Below, in pieces: positions 14,566 to 22,798 of a DNA stretch of 42,971 bases (position 1 is the stretch's first letter; every line of letters begins with the position of its first letter). Below the pieces are notes generated by a model. It saw nothing but the letters and a program-made list of their open reading frames with translations. It did no database searches and was not told where the DNA came from. Source of the DNA: an uncultured Clostridium sp. (GTDB taxonomy: Bacteria; Bacillota; Clostridia; Oscillospirales; Acutalibacteraceae). The position numbers and the translations under genes are program-made. The stretch is taken from NCBI GenBank assembly GCA_958422185.1, contig CATZNW010000024.1, forward strand, positions 1 to 42,971, given 5' to 3'.

Positions 14566-16974
14566 ATGTCTATAAAAATAGCGCTTGCCGGAAACCCAAA
14601 CAGCGGTAAAACAACGCTGTTCAACGCGCTCACAGGCTCAAATCAGTTTGTGGGAAACTGGCCCGGCGTAACAGTTGAAAAGAAAGAGGGCAAGTTAAAG
14701 AGCGACAAGTCCGTTACCATTACGGACCTGCCGGGAATTTACAGTCTTTCGCCCTACACACTGGAAGAGGTTGTTGCAAGGAATTACATACTTGATGAAA
14801 AGCCAGACGCGATCCTTAATATCGTTGACGGAACCAACCTGGAAAGAAACCTTTATCTTACCACGCAGCTGCTTGAACTGGGCGTGCCCGTTGTTGTTGC
14901 GGTCAACATGATGGATGTTGTAAGCAAACAGGGAAGCAAGATAGATTCTGAAAAGCTTTCAGAGGCGCTGGGATGCCTTGTTGTTGAGATATCCGCCCTT
15001 AAAGGCGAGGGCGTCAAAGAAGCTGCAAACGCGGTGATTTCCGCTGCCGGAAAGGAGCAGCCGGTCGTTCACAAATTCAGCGCCGGCGTCGAGGATTATC
15101 TTTCCAGAATAGAATCGCAGCTCAATGTGCCCGAGTCTCAGAAACGGTTTTATGCAATAAAGCTTTTTGAGCGCGACGATAAGATCGCCGGAACCGGAGA
15201 AAGTCTGCCGAATGTTGAAGATATCGTGAAAGAGGCGGAAACGGAGTTTGACGATGACAGCGAAAGCATAATCACTAACGAAAGGTACGAATATATTGCC
15301 TCTATAATCGGATCCTGCTATATAAACAAGCAAAAGGGCAAGTTGACTGTATCTGATAAAATTGATAAAATAGTTACAAACAGATTCCTCGCATTGCCGA
15401 TATTTGTTGTTGTTATGTTCCTTGTTTATTATATTTCCTGGACGACGGTCGGAACGGTTCTGACGGACTGGACCAATGACGGAGCGTTCGGCGACGGCTG
15501 GCACTTGACGGGCCAGGGAGATTACGATGAGGCAATGAATGAATTTGCGGCAGAATATATCTGGACTGATGATGTGGTTGCAACGGTTGACGCGGCAACA
15601 GCTGCGGACGTTGCAGGTGCCGGAGACGTGCAGGCAGCTATTGAAGACGGCGATTTTGCAGCGTTTGACGAGGCTTACGGTTCCTATGCCGATTCGCTTG
15701 CCGAAGAGGGATATGATATTTCGGCAACGGTTGACGCGGCGCTTGAAATGGAAAACGTGCCCGCAACGGAGGATTACGGTATATATGTTCCGGGTATTCC
15801 CGTGTTTGTTGAGCGCGGGCTGGACGCTATAAACTGCACGGAATGGCTGAAGAGTCTTGTGCTTGACGGTATCGTTGGAGGCGTAGGCGCAGTTCTTGGA
15901 TTTGTTCCGCAGATGCTCGTTCTGTTTATCCTTCTTGCCATTCTGGAGGGCTGCGGCTATATGGCGCGTGTTGCGTTTATTATGGATAGGATCTTCCGCC
16001 GGTTCGGCCTTTCAGGCAAATCGTTTATCCCAATGCTCATAGGCACGGGCTGCGGTGTTCCCGGCGTTATGGCAAGCCGTACGATCGAAAATGACAGGGA
16101 CAGGAAAATGACTGTCATGACAACGACTTTTATTCCCTGCGGCGCCAAGATGCCGATCGTTGCCCTGATTGCCACAGCCCTGTTCCACGGCGCATGGTGG
16201 GTTGCGCCAAGCGCGTATTTCATAGGCATAGCGGCCGTCATAATCTCAGGCATTATTCTTAAAAAGACAAAGATATTTGCAGGCGATCCGGCTCCGTTCG
16301 TTATGGAGCTTCCTGCCTATCATGTGCCCACCTTCGGCAGTGTGATCCGTTCCATGTGGGAGCGCGGCTCGTCATTCATAAAAAAAGCGGGCACGATCAT
16401 TCTGCTTTCATCCATATTTATCTGGGCAGGTTCTCATTTTGGCACAACTTCTGCCGGCGGGTTCGGATTTGAACTTGAGATGGAACTGGAAAACAGCGTG
16501 CTTGGCATGATCGCAAATGCTGTTAAATGGATCTTCCTTCCGCTCGGTTTTGATAATATAAAGGCAACGATAGCAACTGTCATGGGTCTTGTTGCCAAAG
16601 AAGAAGTTGTTGGCGTATTCGGTGTGCTGGATTTTGAGGGCATGAGTGCGATCGCCGCTTATTCATTCCTTATCTTCAATCTTCTCTGCGCACCGTGCTT
16701 TGCGGCAATCGGCGCGATCAAGAGAGAGATGAACAGCGCAAAATGGACCTGGATTGCTATCGGCTATCAGACGATCTTTGCTTACTGCATTTCGCTTATG
16801 GTATATCAGATCGTTGGACTTATTATTGGAACGGTAAGCTTTTCGGTATGGACGGTGCTTGCAATCGTTGTGTTTGCGGCATTCTTGTATCTCCTGTTCA
16901 GGAAAAACAAGTATGATGAAAACAGGCTTGTATATACAGATACAAAGCGCAGAAAAGCGAAAGCTGTAAAATAA
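14566..16974 (+). CDS. feoB: Ferrous iron transport protein B (FeoB)
   Basis: An 802-residue FeoB. The cytosolic G domain shows GNPNSGKTTLFN near residue 9, switch-region GNWPGVTVEKKEG, DLPGIYSLSPYT (G3) near 56 and NMMD (G4) near 118. The membrane part carries both Gate-type motifs, LFILLAILEGCGYMARVAFIMDR and the later PCFAAIGAIKREM, with GTGCGVPGVMASRTI between. It imports Fe2+ into the cytoplasm. Oddly, between the first membrane helix (about 275-295) and the second lies an acidic, Lys/Arg-free insertion, about residues 302-411 including the ordinary loop. The start is the ATG after AGGAGG; an upstream ATG at 14551 overlaps that site and is rejected. Confidence 0.96.
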   Translation: MSIKIALAGNPNSGKTTLFNALTGSNQFVGNWPGVTVEKKEGKLKSDKSVTITDLPGIYSLSPYTLEEVVARNYILDEKPDAILNIVDGTNLERNLYLTTQLLELGVPVVVAVNMMDVVSKQGSKIDSEKLSEALGCLVVEISALKGEGVKEAANAVISAAGKEQPVVHKFSAGVEDYLSRIESQLNVPESQKRFYAIKLFERDDKIAGTGESLPNVEDIVKEAETEFDDDSESIITNERYEYIASIIGSCYINKQKGKLTVSDKIDKIVTNRFLALPIFVVVMFLVYYISWTTVGTVLTDWTNDGAFGDGWHLTGQGDYDEAMNEFAAEYIWTDDVVATVDAATAADVAGAGDVQAAIEDGDFAAFDEAYGSYADSLAEEGYDISATVDAALEMENVPATEDYGIYVPGIPVFVERGLDAINCTEWLKSLVLDGIVGGVGAVLGFVPQMLVLFILLAILEGCGYMARVAFIMDRIFRRFGLSGKSFIPMLIGTGCGVPGVMASRTIENDRDRKMTVMTTTFIPCGAKMPIVALIATALFHGAWWVAPSAYFIGIAAVIISGIILKKTKIFAGDPAPFVMELPAYHVPTFGSVIRSMWERGSSFIKKAGTIILLSSIFIWAGSHFGTTSAGGFGFELEMELENSVLGMIANAVKWIFLPLGFDNIKATIATVMGLVAKEEVVGVFGVLDFEGMSAIAAYSFLIFNLLCAPCFAAIGAIKREMNSAKWTWIAIGYQTIFAYCISLMVYQIVGLIIGTVSFSVWTVLAIVVFAAFLYLLFRKNKYDENRLVYTDTKRRKAKAVK

Positions 16975-17001
16975 ATTTTGTAATGGAAACAAGGTGTTCT
17001 T

Positions 17002-17184
17002 ATGACTTGGGGAAGTATTCTGGTCTTGACGGTCATTGCGGTCATCATTGCTGCCGTTATCGCCAAAATGGTCAAAGATAAAAGAAACGGTAAATCCTCC
17101 TGCGGCTGTGACTGCTCCTCCTGCGGAGGGTGCTGCGGGTGTGCGGATACTGCCGCAAAGCCTCATAAAGAGAAAAAACGTTAA
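17002..17184 (+). CDS. FeoB-associated Cys-rich membrane protein
   Basis: A 60-residue protein with one N-terminal membrane helix (about residues 5-23), a short basic stretch and a cluster of eight cysteines (CGCDCSSCGGCCGC, about 34-47), ending in a Lys-rich tail. This is the layout of small Cys-rich proteins encoded after feoB in many Firmicutes. Binding of iron or a redox role next to FeoB is assumed for the family but not established. AAGGTG lies upstream of the ATG, 27 bp after feoB, and the operon terminator follows. Confidence 0.85.
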   Translation: MTWGSILVLTVIAVIIAAVIAKMVKDKRNGKSSCGCDCSSCGGCCGCADTAAKPHKEKKR

Positions 17185-17255
17185 TGCTTTTTGGCATGGT
17201 ATCATAACAAAAATCTGATACAGCCGGTTTATTATCACATTGCTCCTTTTCAAAC

Positions 17256-17292
17256 GAAAGCCCGCGGCATTTGCCGCGGGCTTTCCGTTTTC
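17256..17292 (+). terminator. Terminator of the feo operon
   Basis: A perfect 14-bp stem, 17256-17269 with 17272-17285, has a very GC-rich core and a minimal loop. CGTTTTCGTTT follows. The symmetry makes it possibly bidirectional. Confidence 0.85.
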
Positions 17293-17341
17293 GTTTAACA
17301 GATTATCATTGCCAGAATTCCTTTACATCCTGAGAACATTA

Positions 17342-17385
17342 CACGGGCAATATGTTCAAATGTAAATAATAACATATTGCCCGTG
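17342..17385. repeat. Perfect 15-bp inverted repeat, unassigned
   Basis: CACGGGCAATATGTT (17342-17356) and AACATATTGCCCGTG (17371-17385) are perfect complements around a 14-nt AT-rich spacer. Neither strand shows a T run after the stem. It lies between the feo terminator and the 3' end of the histidine kinase gene. The rest of 17293-17478 holds no gene. Confidence 0.6.
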
Positions 17386-17478
17386 CAGTGCATATACTGC
17401 TGCGCATGATCCGTCATCTGCCGTGCGGGCGATTCGGGATCCTTTGTAACATAAAAACAGCGTTATGCCCGTTTGTAC

Positions 17479-18924
17479 TTAAGTATTTTTCAGGTCTGGT
17501 CTGCTTTCACTTTGCAAACCGGTTTTCGGAAAATAAAGCCGCGCCGCAAAGCCTTTTCCGTTATCACTGTGTGCAAATTCCGCGTTTCCCCCATGTGCGG
17601 CGCAGATCTGTTTTACGATAAGAAGACCAAGCCCGTGGCGCGGCTCGTTTACGCTGTCATCGCTCAGCATATAATGCGGCGTATGGTTGATCTCGTCCAG
17701 CTTTTCATTTGTGATGCCCTTTCCGTCATCCTGTACGGTGATCATATATGCGGTTTCTTCCTCGGAGACCTTAACGCTTACTTTACAGCCGCCGGGATTA
17801 TGCACTTGAGAATTGGTTATGATGTTGTTTACCGCGCGGCGTATAAGCGCTTCATCTCCGTTTATCATGCATGATGTCAGCTGATGCGAAGTGCTCCATT
17901 CAAAGGCGTATCTTCCGTCCGTATCGGAATTGATAAAATCAACAACACAGCTGCGTGCCGCCGAAACAAGATTAACGGGAGCGGGCTTTAGCGGCTGCAT
18001 ATTGTATTCAAGTTTGGACGCAAGATTCAGGTCGTTAATCAGGTTTTTTATTTTAATACTTTGCTGCCGGATTATTCCGGCCTTTTTTCTGCTTTCTTGC
18101 GGCAGCTTAGTATCTTCCTCAAGCTGACCGGAATAACCCATAACCATGGAAAGCGGCGTTCTGATATCGTGTGAGACGCCTGAGATCCAGTTGGCCCTTG
18201 CGCTGTCCTTTTTCTTTAATCCCGCCTTTTGCGCTTGCAGAATATCAGAAGTTTTATTGATCTTTGAGGCCAGCTCGGAGAGCAGACCTTTTTCCTTAAC
18301 ATACACAGGGTATCCCGTTGGCAGATCCTCTATGCCTTTCACTATTGATCTTACGGAGCGCAAAAGTCTGGAATTGGCAATGATGTAGATGAGCATGATC
18401 AGCAAAATATTCACAGTAAAAACGCCCAGAACTATGAGCGGTGAGTTCTTTATAAAGCCATAATTCCACATAGGGTTCATATGTTTCCAGTAACTGTCTT
18501 TCGGAAAACCCAGGATCATCAGCCCGTTTTTGTTTTTGTCCGTTGAGGTTGCGGTAGGATAATCCCTAAGATAACCGCGTGTAACAGAGGAGATCTCTGA
18601 GGCGTTGTAGTTCAGCGGGATTTCCCGCGGCAGATTACTGCTGTGCCATAAGACCTCAAGCGTGGTATTGTCAATAAATATTGCCCATACGTTGTCATCA
18701 ATCAGTTTTTGTTCCTCTTTAGGATCAATGGCATAGCTGCCGTCTGTTTGCGTGATCGCGTCGGCCGCTTCCTCCGCAAAGCTCCAGGTACCGTTCATGC
18801 TGCCGTTGTTGGCGTAAACGGTGGCGGCAATAACAAGTATAATCATATTAAGTATTAATATAAGAAAGGAACTGAGCAGAAGAATCCCTATAAAACGGCG
18901 TATCAGTTTTAGTGTGCTTTTCAT
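17479..18924 (-). CDS. Two-component sensor histidine kinase
   Basis: A 481-residue membrane kinase. It has an N-terminal membrane helix (about 13-37), an extracytoplasmic sensor of about 135 residues, a second helix (about 172-192) and a linker. The dimerisation domain carries the phosphoacceptor His in ISGVSHDIRTPLS near 255. The ATPase domain has NNIITNSQVHNPG (N box, near 370), DDGKGI (G1, near 402) and HGLGL (G2, near 433). It pairs with the response regulator gene, which ends 12 bp upstream of its start. Given the divergent LanFEG-type transporter, sensing of an antimicrobial peptide or envelope stress is likely. The sensor domain has no recognised fold. Confidence 0.92.
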   Translation of the reverse strand: MKSTLKLIRRFIGILLLSSFLILILNMIILVIAATVYANNGSMNGTWSFAEEAADAITQTDGSYAIDPKEEQKLIDDNVWAIFIDNTTLEVLWHSSNLPREIPLNYNASEISSVTRGYLRDYPTATSTDKNKNGLMILGFPKDSYWKHMNPMWNYGFIKNSPLIVLGVFTVNILLIMLIYIIANSRLLRSVRSIVKGIEDLPTGYPVYVKEKGLLSELASKINKTSDILQAQKAGLKKKDSARANWISGVSHDIRTPLSMVMGYSGQLEEDTKLPQESRKKAGIIRQQSIKIKNLINDLNLASKLEYNMQPLKPAPVNLVSAARSCVVDFINSDTDGRYAFEWSTSHQLTSCMINGDEALIRRAVNNIITNSQVHNPGGCKVSVKVSEEETAYMITVQDDGKGITNEKLDEINHTPHYMLSDDSVNEPRHGLGLLIVKQICAAHGGNAEFAHSDNGKGFAARLYFPKTGLQSESRPDLKNT

Positions 18925-18936
18925 TTTTTCTTTTCC

Positions 18937-19635
18937 TTATTTTGTTAAAAGTTTATATCCCAGTCCTTTTACGGTTATCAGTGACTGAGGCTTAGAGGGG
19001 TTTTGTTCGATTTTTTCTCTTATTCTGCGTATGTGTGCCATTAGGCTGTTTTCATAGCCGTAGGGATTGTCTCCCCACGCTGCTTCACATAGGCTGTCTA
19101 TGGTAACGATCTTGCCTGCGTTTCGGCAGAGAACGGTAAGGATGTCATATTCCTTTGCAGTCAGCGGAATATGTTCGCCGCTTTTAATTACTTCCGCCCG
19201 TTCAAAATCGATTTCGCATACGGCAAGCGTTACAAGCGGATCTTCTTTTTTATAATACCGTTTTAGAATTATACCGATTCTTAGCGTCAGTTCCTTTGGC
19301 AGAAAAGGCTTTACCATATAATCGTCCGCGCCGGCGCCCAGACCTTTTATTCTGTCCTCATCCTCTCCGCGTGCAGTTAAAAACAGAACAGGGATCTGGG
19401 TGAATTCCCTAAGCTTTTGAAGAAGCGCAAAGCCGTCTCCGTCCGGCAGCATAATATCCAGTACGGCAATATCCGGCTCGTATTCTTTAGCCTTGCTTAA
19501 TGCCTCGGAAACTGTGGACGCTGTTTCTATATTTGTAAATCCGTCCTCTTCAAGTATGGATCTTACCATTTCAAGCAGCTGCGGTTCATCGTCCGCAACA
19601 AGTATCTTTTTGTTTTTATAGTAGCCGTGTTGCAT
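18937..19635 (-). CDS. OmpR/PhoB-family response regulator
   Basis: A 232-residue regulator. The receiver has the acidic pair in VADDEPQ (about 13-14), the phospho-accepting Asp in AVLDIMLPDGDG (about 57), Thr in FLTARGED and Lys in YMVKPF (about 107). The C-terminal winged helix includes LTAKEYDIL and HIRRIREKIE and ends in TVKGLGYKLL. It is expected to act on the divergent ABC operon and its own promoter. The start is the ATG after GGGAGG; a much longer in-frame extension to 19761 crosses the promoter and the repeat region and is rejected. Confidence 0.93.
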   Translation of the reverse strand: MQHGYYKNKKILVADDEPQLLEMVRSILEEDGFTNIETASTVSEALSKAKEYEPDIAVLDIMLPDGDGFALLQKLREFTQIPVLFLTARGEDEDRIKGLGAGADDYMVKPFLPKELTLRIGIILKRYYKKEDPLVTLAVCEIDFERAEVIKSGEHIPLTAKEYDILTVLCRNAGKIVTIDSLCEAAWGDNPYGYENSLMAHIRRIREKIEQNPSKPQSLITVKGLGYKLLTK

Positions 19636-19656
19636 ATCTATGCCTCCCTGTTTTAA

Positions 19657-19662
19657 AGTATA
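19657..19662 (-). promoter_or_regulatory. -10 element of the two-component operon
   Basis: On the minus strand TGCTATACT gives an extended -10. No good -35 stands at the usual distance, which would fit an activator-dependent or purely extended -10 promoter. Confidence 0.5.
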
Positions 19663-19696
19663 GCATAAAACGGCAAATATTTCTTGCGAATTTAAA

Positions 19697-19740
19697 AATG
19701 TAAGGTAAATGTAAGGACACGGAAAGGTTTGCGCAAGGTT
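19697..19740. promoter_or_regulatory. Four AAGG repeats at exact 11-bp spacing, likely response-regulator site
   Basis: AAGG starts at 19702, 19713, 19724 and 19735. The first two sit in the longer repeat AATGTAAGG (19697 and 19708), the last two in AAGGTT. One-turn direct repeats are typical of OmpR-family sites. They lie between the divergent operons, and the last repeat covers the expected -35 position for a TAAAAT (19748-19753) of the ABC operon. Confidence 0.6.
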
Positions 19741-19781
19741 GGCGAAGTAAAATAGGCTCATAAAACGAAAGGAGAATGGTC

Positions 19782-20537
19782 ATGAATATCATAGAAACAA
19801 AGGATCTAACTAAAAACTACGGTGATTTTGAAGCCGTGTCAGGTCTTAACCTGCACATAAAAAAGGGAAGTGTATACGGTTTTTTGGGCCCGAACGGAGC
19901 AGGCAAGTCCACGACCATGAAAATGTTTCTGGGGCTTACGCAGCCGACTTCCGGCAGCTTTACGATTGATTCAAAGCGGTATCCCGGGAACAGAGTGGAG
20001 ATCTTAAAGGAGATAGGATCATTCATTGAAGCGCCTGCATTTTACGGCAATCTGAGCGGAGAAGAAAATCTGGACATAATACGGCGTATACTGGGTCTGC
20101 CGAAAAGCAGCGTGGATGAAGCGCTTGAACTTGTGGGGCTTGCTCAGTTCGGTAAAAGGCTTGCCAAAAAGTATTCGCTCGGAATGAAGCAGCGACTTGG
20201 TCTTGCGGGAGCGCTGATCGGAAGGCCCCCGATCTTAATACTTGACGAGCCTACAAACGGGCTTGATCCCGTGGGTATTCATGAGATAAGAACGCTTATA
20301 AAATCACTGCCTCAGCAGTTTAACTGCACCGTGCTCGTATCTTCTCACCTGCTGGCAGAAGTTGAACTTATGGCGGATGATATAGGAATACTCAACCACG
20401 GCAGACTGCTTTTTGAAGGTACGATGGAAGATCTGAAAACAGGTGCGCGTGCTGCCGGGTTCCCAACGGATAATTTAGAGGAAACATTCCTTGCAATGAT
20501 AGACGAGGACAACATGAAAAGAGGTGCGTCAAAATGA
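19782..20537 (+). CDS. ABC transporter ATP-binding protein, lantibiotic-protection (LanF/BcrA) type
   Basis: A 251-residue ABC ATPase. Walker A is GPNGAGKST near residue 38. The signature is the variant YSLGMKQRL near 133, as in BcrA-type proteins. Walker B is ILILDEPTNGLDP near 152, and the switch His follows in VSSHLLAEVE. It energises the two permeases encoded next. AAAGGAG lies 7 nt before the chosen ATG; an ATG two codons earlier is too close to that site. The gene heads an operon divergent from the two-component system. Together these resemble LanFEG immunity or Bcr-type peptide antibiotic resistance modules; no precursor peptide gene is near, so it probably protects against foreign compounds. 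Confidence 0.92.
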   Translation: MNIIETKDLTKNYGDFEAVSGLNLHIKKGSVYGFLGPNGAGKSTTMKMFLGLTQPTSGSFTIDSKRYPGNRVEILKEIGSFIEAPAFYGNLSGEENLDIIRRILGLPKSSVDEALELVGLAQFGKRLAKKYSLGMKQRLGLAGALIGRPPILILDEPTNGLDPVGIHEIRTLIKSLPQQFNCTVLVSSHLLAEVELMADDIGILNHGRLLFEGTMEDLKTGARAAGFPTDNLEETFLAMIDEDNMKRGASK

Positions 20538-21259
20538 GCGCTTCGCTTGAGCTTGTTAAACTGAAAAGAACGGGTTTTACGGCGGCGTTCGCCGGATGTG
20601 CCCTTATCTCTGCCGTTGTGCCTGTGGTCAATATGGCGGTGCGAGCAGAAAACTATGTTGACCTGCCGGGAAATGCGTTTCAGATCATGGCGGATTCAAA
20701 CTGGCAGATGATGGCGCTCTTTAATATATTGATGATCATTCTGGGCGCGTGCATCATCTATCACACTGAATTTGCGGATAACGGCATACAGAAAATGCGC
20801 GTGCTGCCCGTAAACGGGGGCATTATGTATCTTGGTAAATTCGCGGTCATCACCGTTGCCCTGGCGGTTATGGTGATCCTAGAAACGGTGTCGCTTGCTC
20901 TATGCGCCGCCCACTGGTTCCCCTCGTACGAGCCGGATATAGGCGCTCTTGCGCTGAGCGGTGCGTTTCAGTTCGTTGTTACACTGCCTACTGCCGCGGT
21001 TATGCTTCTTATCGCTTCCGCCTGCAAAAACATGTGGGTCTCGCTCGGCACCGGAGTGATACTTGTTTTTACGCTTATGATTATGCCGCAGGACAATGCC
21101 GTTTTAAGTCTTCTGCCTTTTTCTTCTCCGTATCAGTTGCTGTCCAACGCACAGGCAAACGAAAGGGAATGGCTTTTTGCGGGCGTGTGTGCCGCTGAGA
21201 CTGCCGTTTTTGCGGCGGGTGAGTTTGCGTATTTAAAAGTAAGGAGGGTTCTGGAATGA
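20534..21259 (+). CDS. ABC-2-type permease subunit, LanE-like
   Basis: A 241-residue protein with about six membrane helices, starting MSASLELVKLKRTGF. The short cytoplasmic start carrying KLKRTGF, then a helix and a loop, is typical for permeases of lantibiotic-protection exporters. Its ATG overlaps the stop of the ATPase gene in ATGA, so the two are translationally coupled. It shares layout with the next gene, and the two are expected to form a heterodimeric membrane part. Confidence 0.85.
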   Translation: MSASLELVKLKRTGFTAAFAGCALISAVVPVVNMAVRAENYVDLPGNAFQIMADSNWQMMALFNILMIILGACIIYHTEFADNGIQKMRVLPVNGGIMYLGKFAVITVALAVMVILETVSLALCAAHWFPSYEPDIGALALSGAFQFVVTLPTAAVMLLIASACKNMWVSLGTGVILVFTLMIMPQDNAVLSLLPFSSPYQLLSNAQANEREWLFAGVCAAETAVFAAGEFAYLKVRRVLE

Positions 21260-22026
21260 ATTTTATTGCACTGCTTGGCATTGAATTGCAAAAACTGCGC
21301 CGCTCAAAGATACTGCTTATTTTGTTTGCGCCTGTTGTATTGATGTGGATACCGGGCATAATCAATTCCGATATGAATTTTGATACGCGGCAGATCAGTA
21401 TTACGCCCGAAAATAATTTCTTCATTCAGGGCTTTATGGGTATGGTATGGTTTATGATACCTGCTACGCTGATCGTCTGCACCGTTTTGCTGACTCAAAC
21501 AGAGCGTTCGAATAAAGGCATAATAAAGATGCTTTCCCTTCCGGTAAACACTGCTGCCCTTTGCCTTGCGAAATTTGCGGTAATCATTTTGCTTGGAATC
21601 ATACAGATGATCATGGCAATAGGCGCTTATTACATTTGTGCTTTTGCTGCAACACAGATAAATGATTACAATTTTGTGCTTGAACCTCTTTTTGTGTTCA
21701 AACACGTTGCCGTTTACTATGCCGCAGCAATTCCCATGGCGGCTGTGTTCTGGCTGATCGCCTGCGCCGTAACTACGCCTGTTTTTTCCGTGGGGATAGG
21801 TCTTGCCTCGATCGTGCCCAGTGTTCTTGTGATCAATACAAAACTGTGGTTTGCTTATCCTATGAGTTATCCGTTTTATGTGCTTATGCTCACCTACGGC
21901 AGGGTGGCAAGCGGCGTTTACGATACGAATGCAGACCTGCTGCCGTGGCTTCCCGTTGCCGCTGTGATCATGGCGGCTTCGCTTGCACTCTCCTGCGTAT
22001 TCTTTGGCAGGGCGGAAAGAAAATAG
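21256..22026 (+). CDS. ABC-2-type permease subunit, LanG-like
   Basis: A 256-residue protein with about six membrane helices and the cytoplasmic start LLGIELQKLRRSKILLIL. Later segments TERSNKGIIKMLSLPVNTAAL and LAKFAVIILLGI correspond to GIQKMRVLPVNGGIM and LGKFAVITVAL in the preceding permease, showing common ancestry. AAGGAGG precedes the ATG, which again overlaps the previous stop in an ATGA. It completes an F-E-G style transporter. Confidence 0.85.
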   Translation: MNFIALLGIELQKLRRSKILLILFAPVVLMWIPGIINSDMNFDTRQISITPENNFFIQGFMGMVWFMIPATLIVCTVLLTQTERSNKGIIKMLSLPVNTAALCLAKFAVIILLGIIQMIMAIGAYYICAFAATQINDYNFVLEPLFVFKHVAVYYAAAIPMAAVFWLIACAVTTPVFSVGIGLASIVPSVLVINTKLWFAYPMSYPFYVLMLTYGRVASGVYDTNADLLPWLPVAAVIMAASLALSCVFFGRAERK

Positions 22027-22077
22027 CAGCTTAAAGTCTCTGAAATCATACTTAATTATTAAGAAAGTGGTGTAAAA

Positions 22078-22356
22078 ATGAAAGATAAAATATTAACGGC
22101 AGTTTCAACAGTAATGCTTTTTGTGCCGTGGAGCCTTATTCTTCTTCGCTCCTTATGCGACTGGGCAATGCATTCCCCTGCGGCGGAGATTCTGATCTAC
22201 TGTTATATGGCGCTCATGGTGTTCAGCGGTGTGTTTACTATCTTGTCTTATTTCAGGGCAAAGATCAGAAATAATCTCATGAAAGTGTGCCTTGTGGTAA
22301 ATTCCTGCTATATGTTTTTTGCAGCGGCTTTGGCGGTCATTATAATCGTTCAGTGA
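22078..22356 (+). CDS. Small three-helix membrane protein, unknown function
   Basis: A 92-residue protein that I do not recognise. It has three hydrophobic segments (about residues 5-25, 37-60 and 69-91) separated by short polar stretches, with the last reaching the C-terminus. It follows the second permease by 51 bp and precedes the operon terminator, so it probably belongs to the transporter transcript. AAGTGGTG upstream of the ATG is a weak ribosome site. A role as accessory or immunity component is only suggested by position. Confidence 0.7.
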   Translation: MKDKILTAVSTVMLFVPWSLILLRSLCDWAMHSPAAEILIYCYMALMVFSGVFTILSYFRAKIRNNLMKVCLVVNSCYMFFAAALAVIIIVQ

Positions 22357-22371
22357 AAAAGGAATGAAAAA

Positions 22372-22411
22372 GCGGACTCAACACGCTTAAGTGTTCAGTC
22401 CGTTCTTTTTA
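22372..22411. terminator. Bidirectional terminator between the ABC operon and second XRE gene
   Basis: CGGACT-CA-ACAC pairs with GTGT-TC-AGTCCG around GCTTAA. The plus strand continues with TTCTTTTT, and the minus strand with CTTTTTCATT, so it can serve both convergent genes. Confidence 0.8.
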
Positions 22412-22482
22412 TTATTTTTCCTTTTTCTAAAAGCGGAGATCCTATTGGTAGTTATACATGATTGATATTTGAAATTTACAGT

Positions 22483-22692
22483 TTATTTTATGACCACGAT
22501 CTCTGTTAAATAATCTAAAGTTGTTTTATAAATATTTTTTAGTTTTATCAAAATGTGGACGGGAATTTCAGTTTCACCGGTTTCATATCTTCTATATTGT
22601 GTTATGTGCAAATCAAGCATCATTGCCAGATCTTTTTGAGTTAAGTCATTATCTTCTCTTAAATCTCTGATTCTTTGATATATATATTTCAT
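22483..22692 (-). CDS. Small XRE-family (Cro/C1-type HTH) regulator
   Basis: A 69-residue single-domain regulator. RIRDLREDNDLTQKDLAMML begins the helix-turn-helix, followed by HITQYRRYETGETEIPVHIL and a last helix. It lacks any other domain. The start is the ATG of MKYIYQR, with GGTGA upstream; an in-frame extension to 22839 crosses the operators and is rejected. It is divergent from a 53-codon ORF, and the ~105-bp interval holds two near-identical palindromes, so it probably represses itself and that small gene. It is AT-rich compared with neighbours. It resembles the regulator at 11455-11673. Confidence 0.82.
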   Translation of the reverse strand: MKYIYQRIRDLREDNDLTQKDLAMMLDLHITQYRRYETGETEIPVHILIKLKNIYKTTLDYLTEIVVIK

Positions 22693-22720
22693 TAACTTCA
22701 CCAAATATTTTATATCAAAA

Positions 22721-22760
22721 TAACACAATATTGTGTTGAAAATAACACGATTTTGTGTTA
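22721..22760. promoter_or_regulatory. Twin TAACAC-N6-GTGTT operators
   Basis: TAACAC-N6-GTGTT (22721-22737) and TAACAC-N6-GTGTTA (22743-22760) start 22 bp apart, two helical turns, so dimers could bind side by side on one face. The first contains a perfect 16-bp palindrome. They lie between the divergent XRE gene and the small ORF, just upstream of a plus-strand extended -10 TGCTATAGC (22761-22769). Confidence 0.65.
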
Positions 22761-22798
22761 TGCTATAGCAAAAAAATGTTTTGAAAGGTGAAAGAAAA

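Noticed and set aside
22078..22356. Lantibiotic or bacteriocin precursor next to the ABC operon
   Set aside because: The product has three hydrophobic helices and no leader-core pattern.
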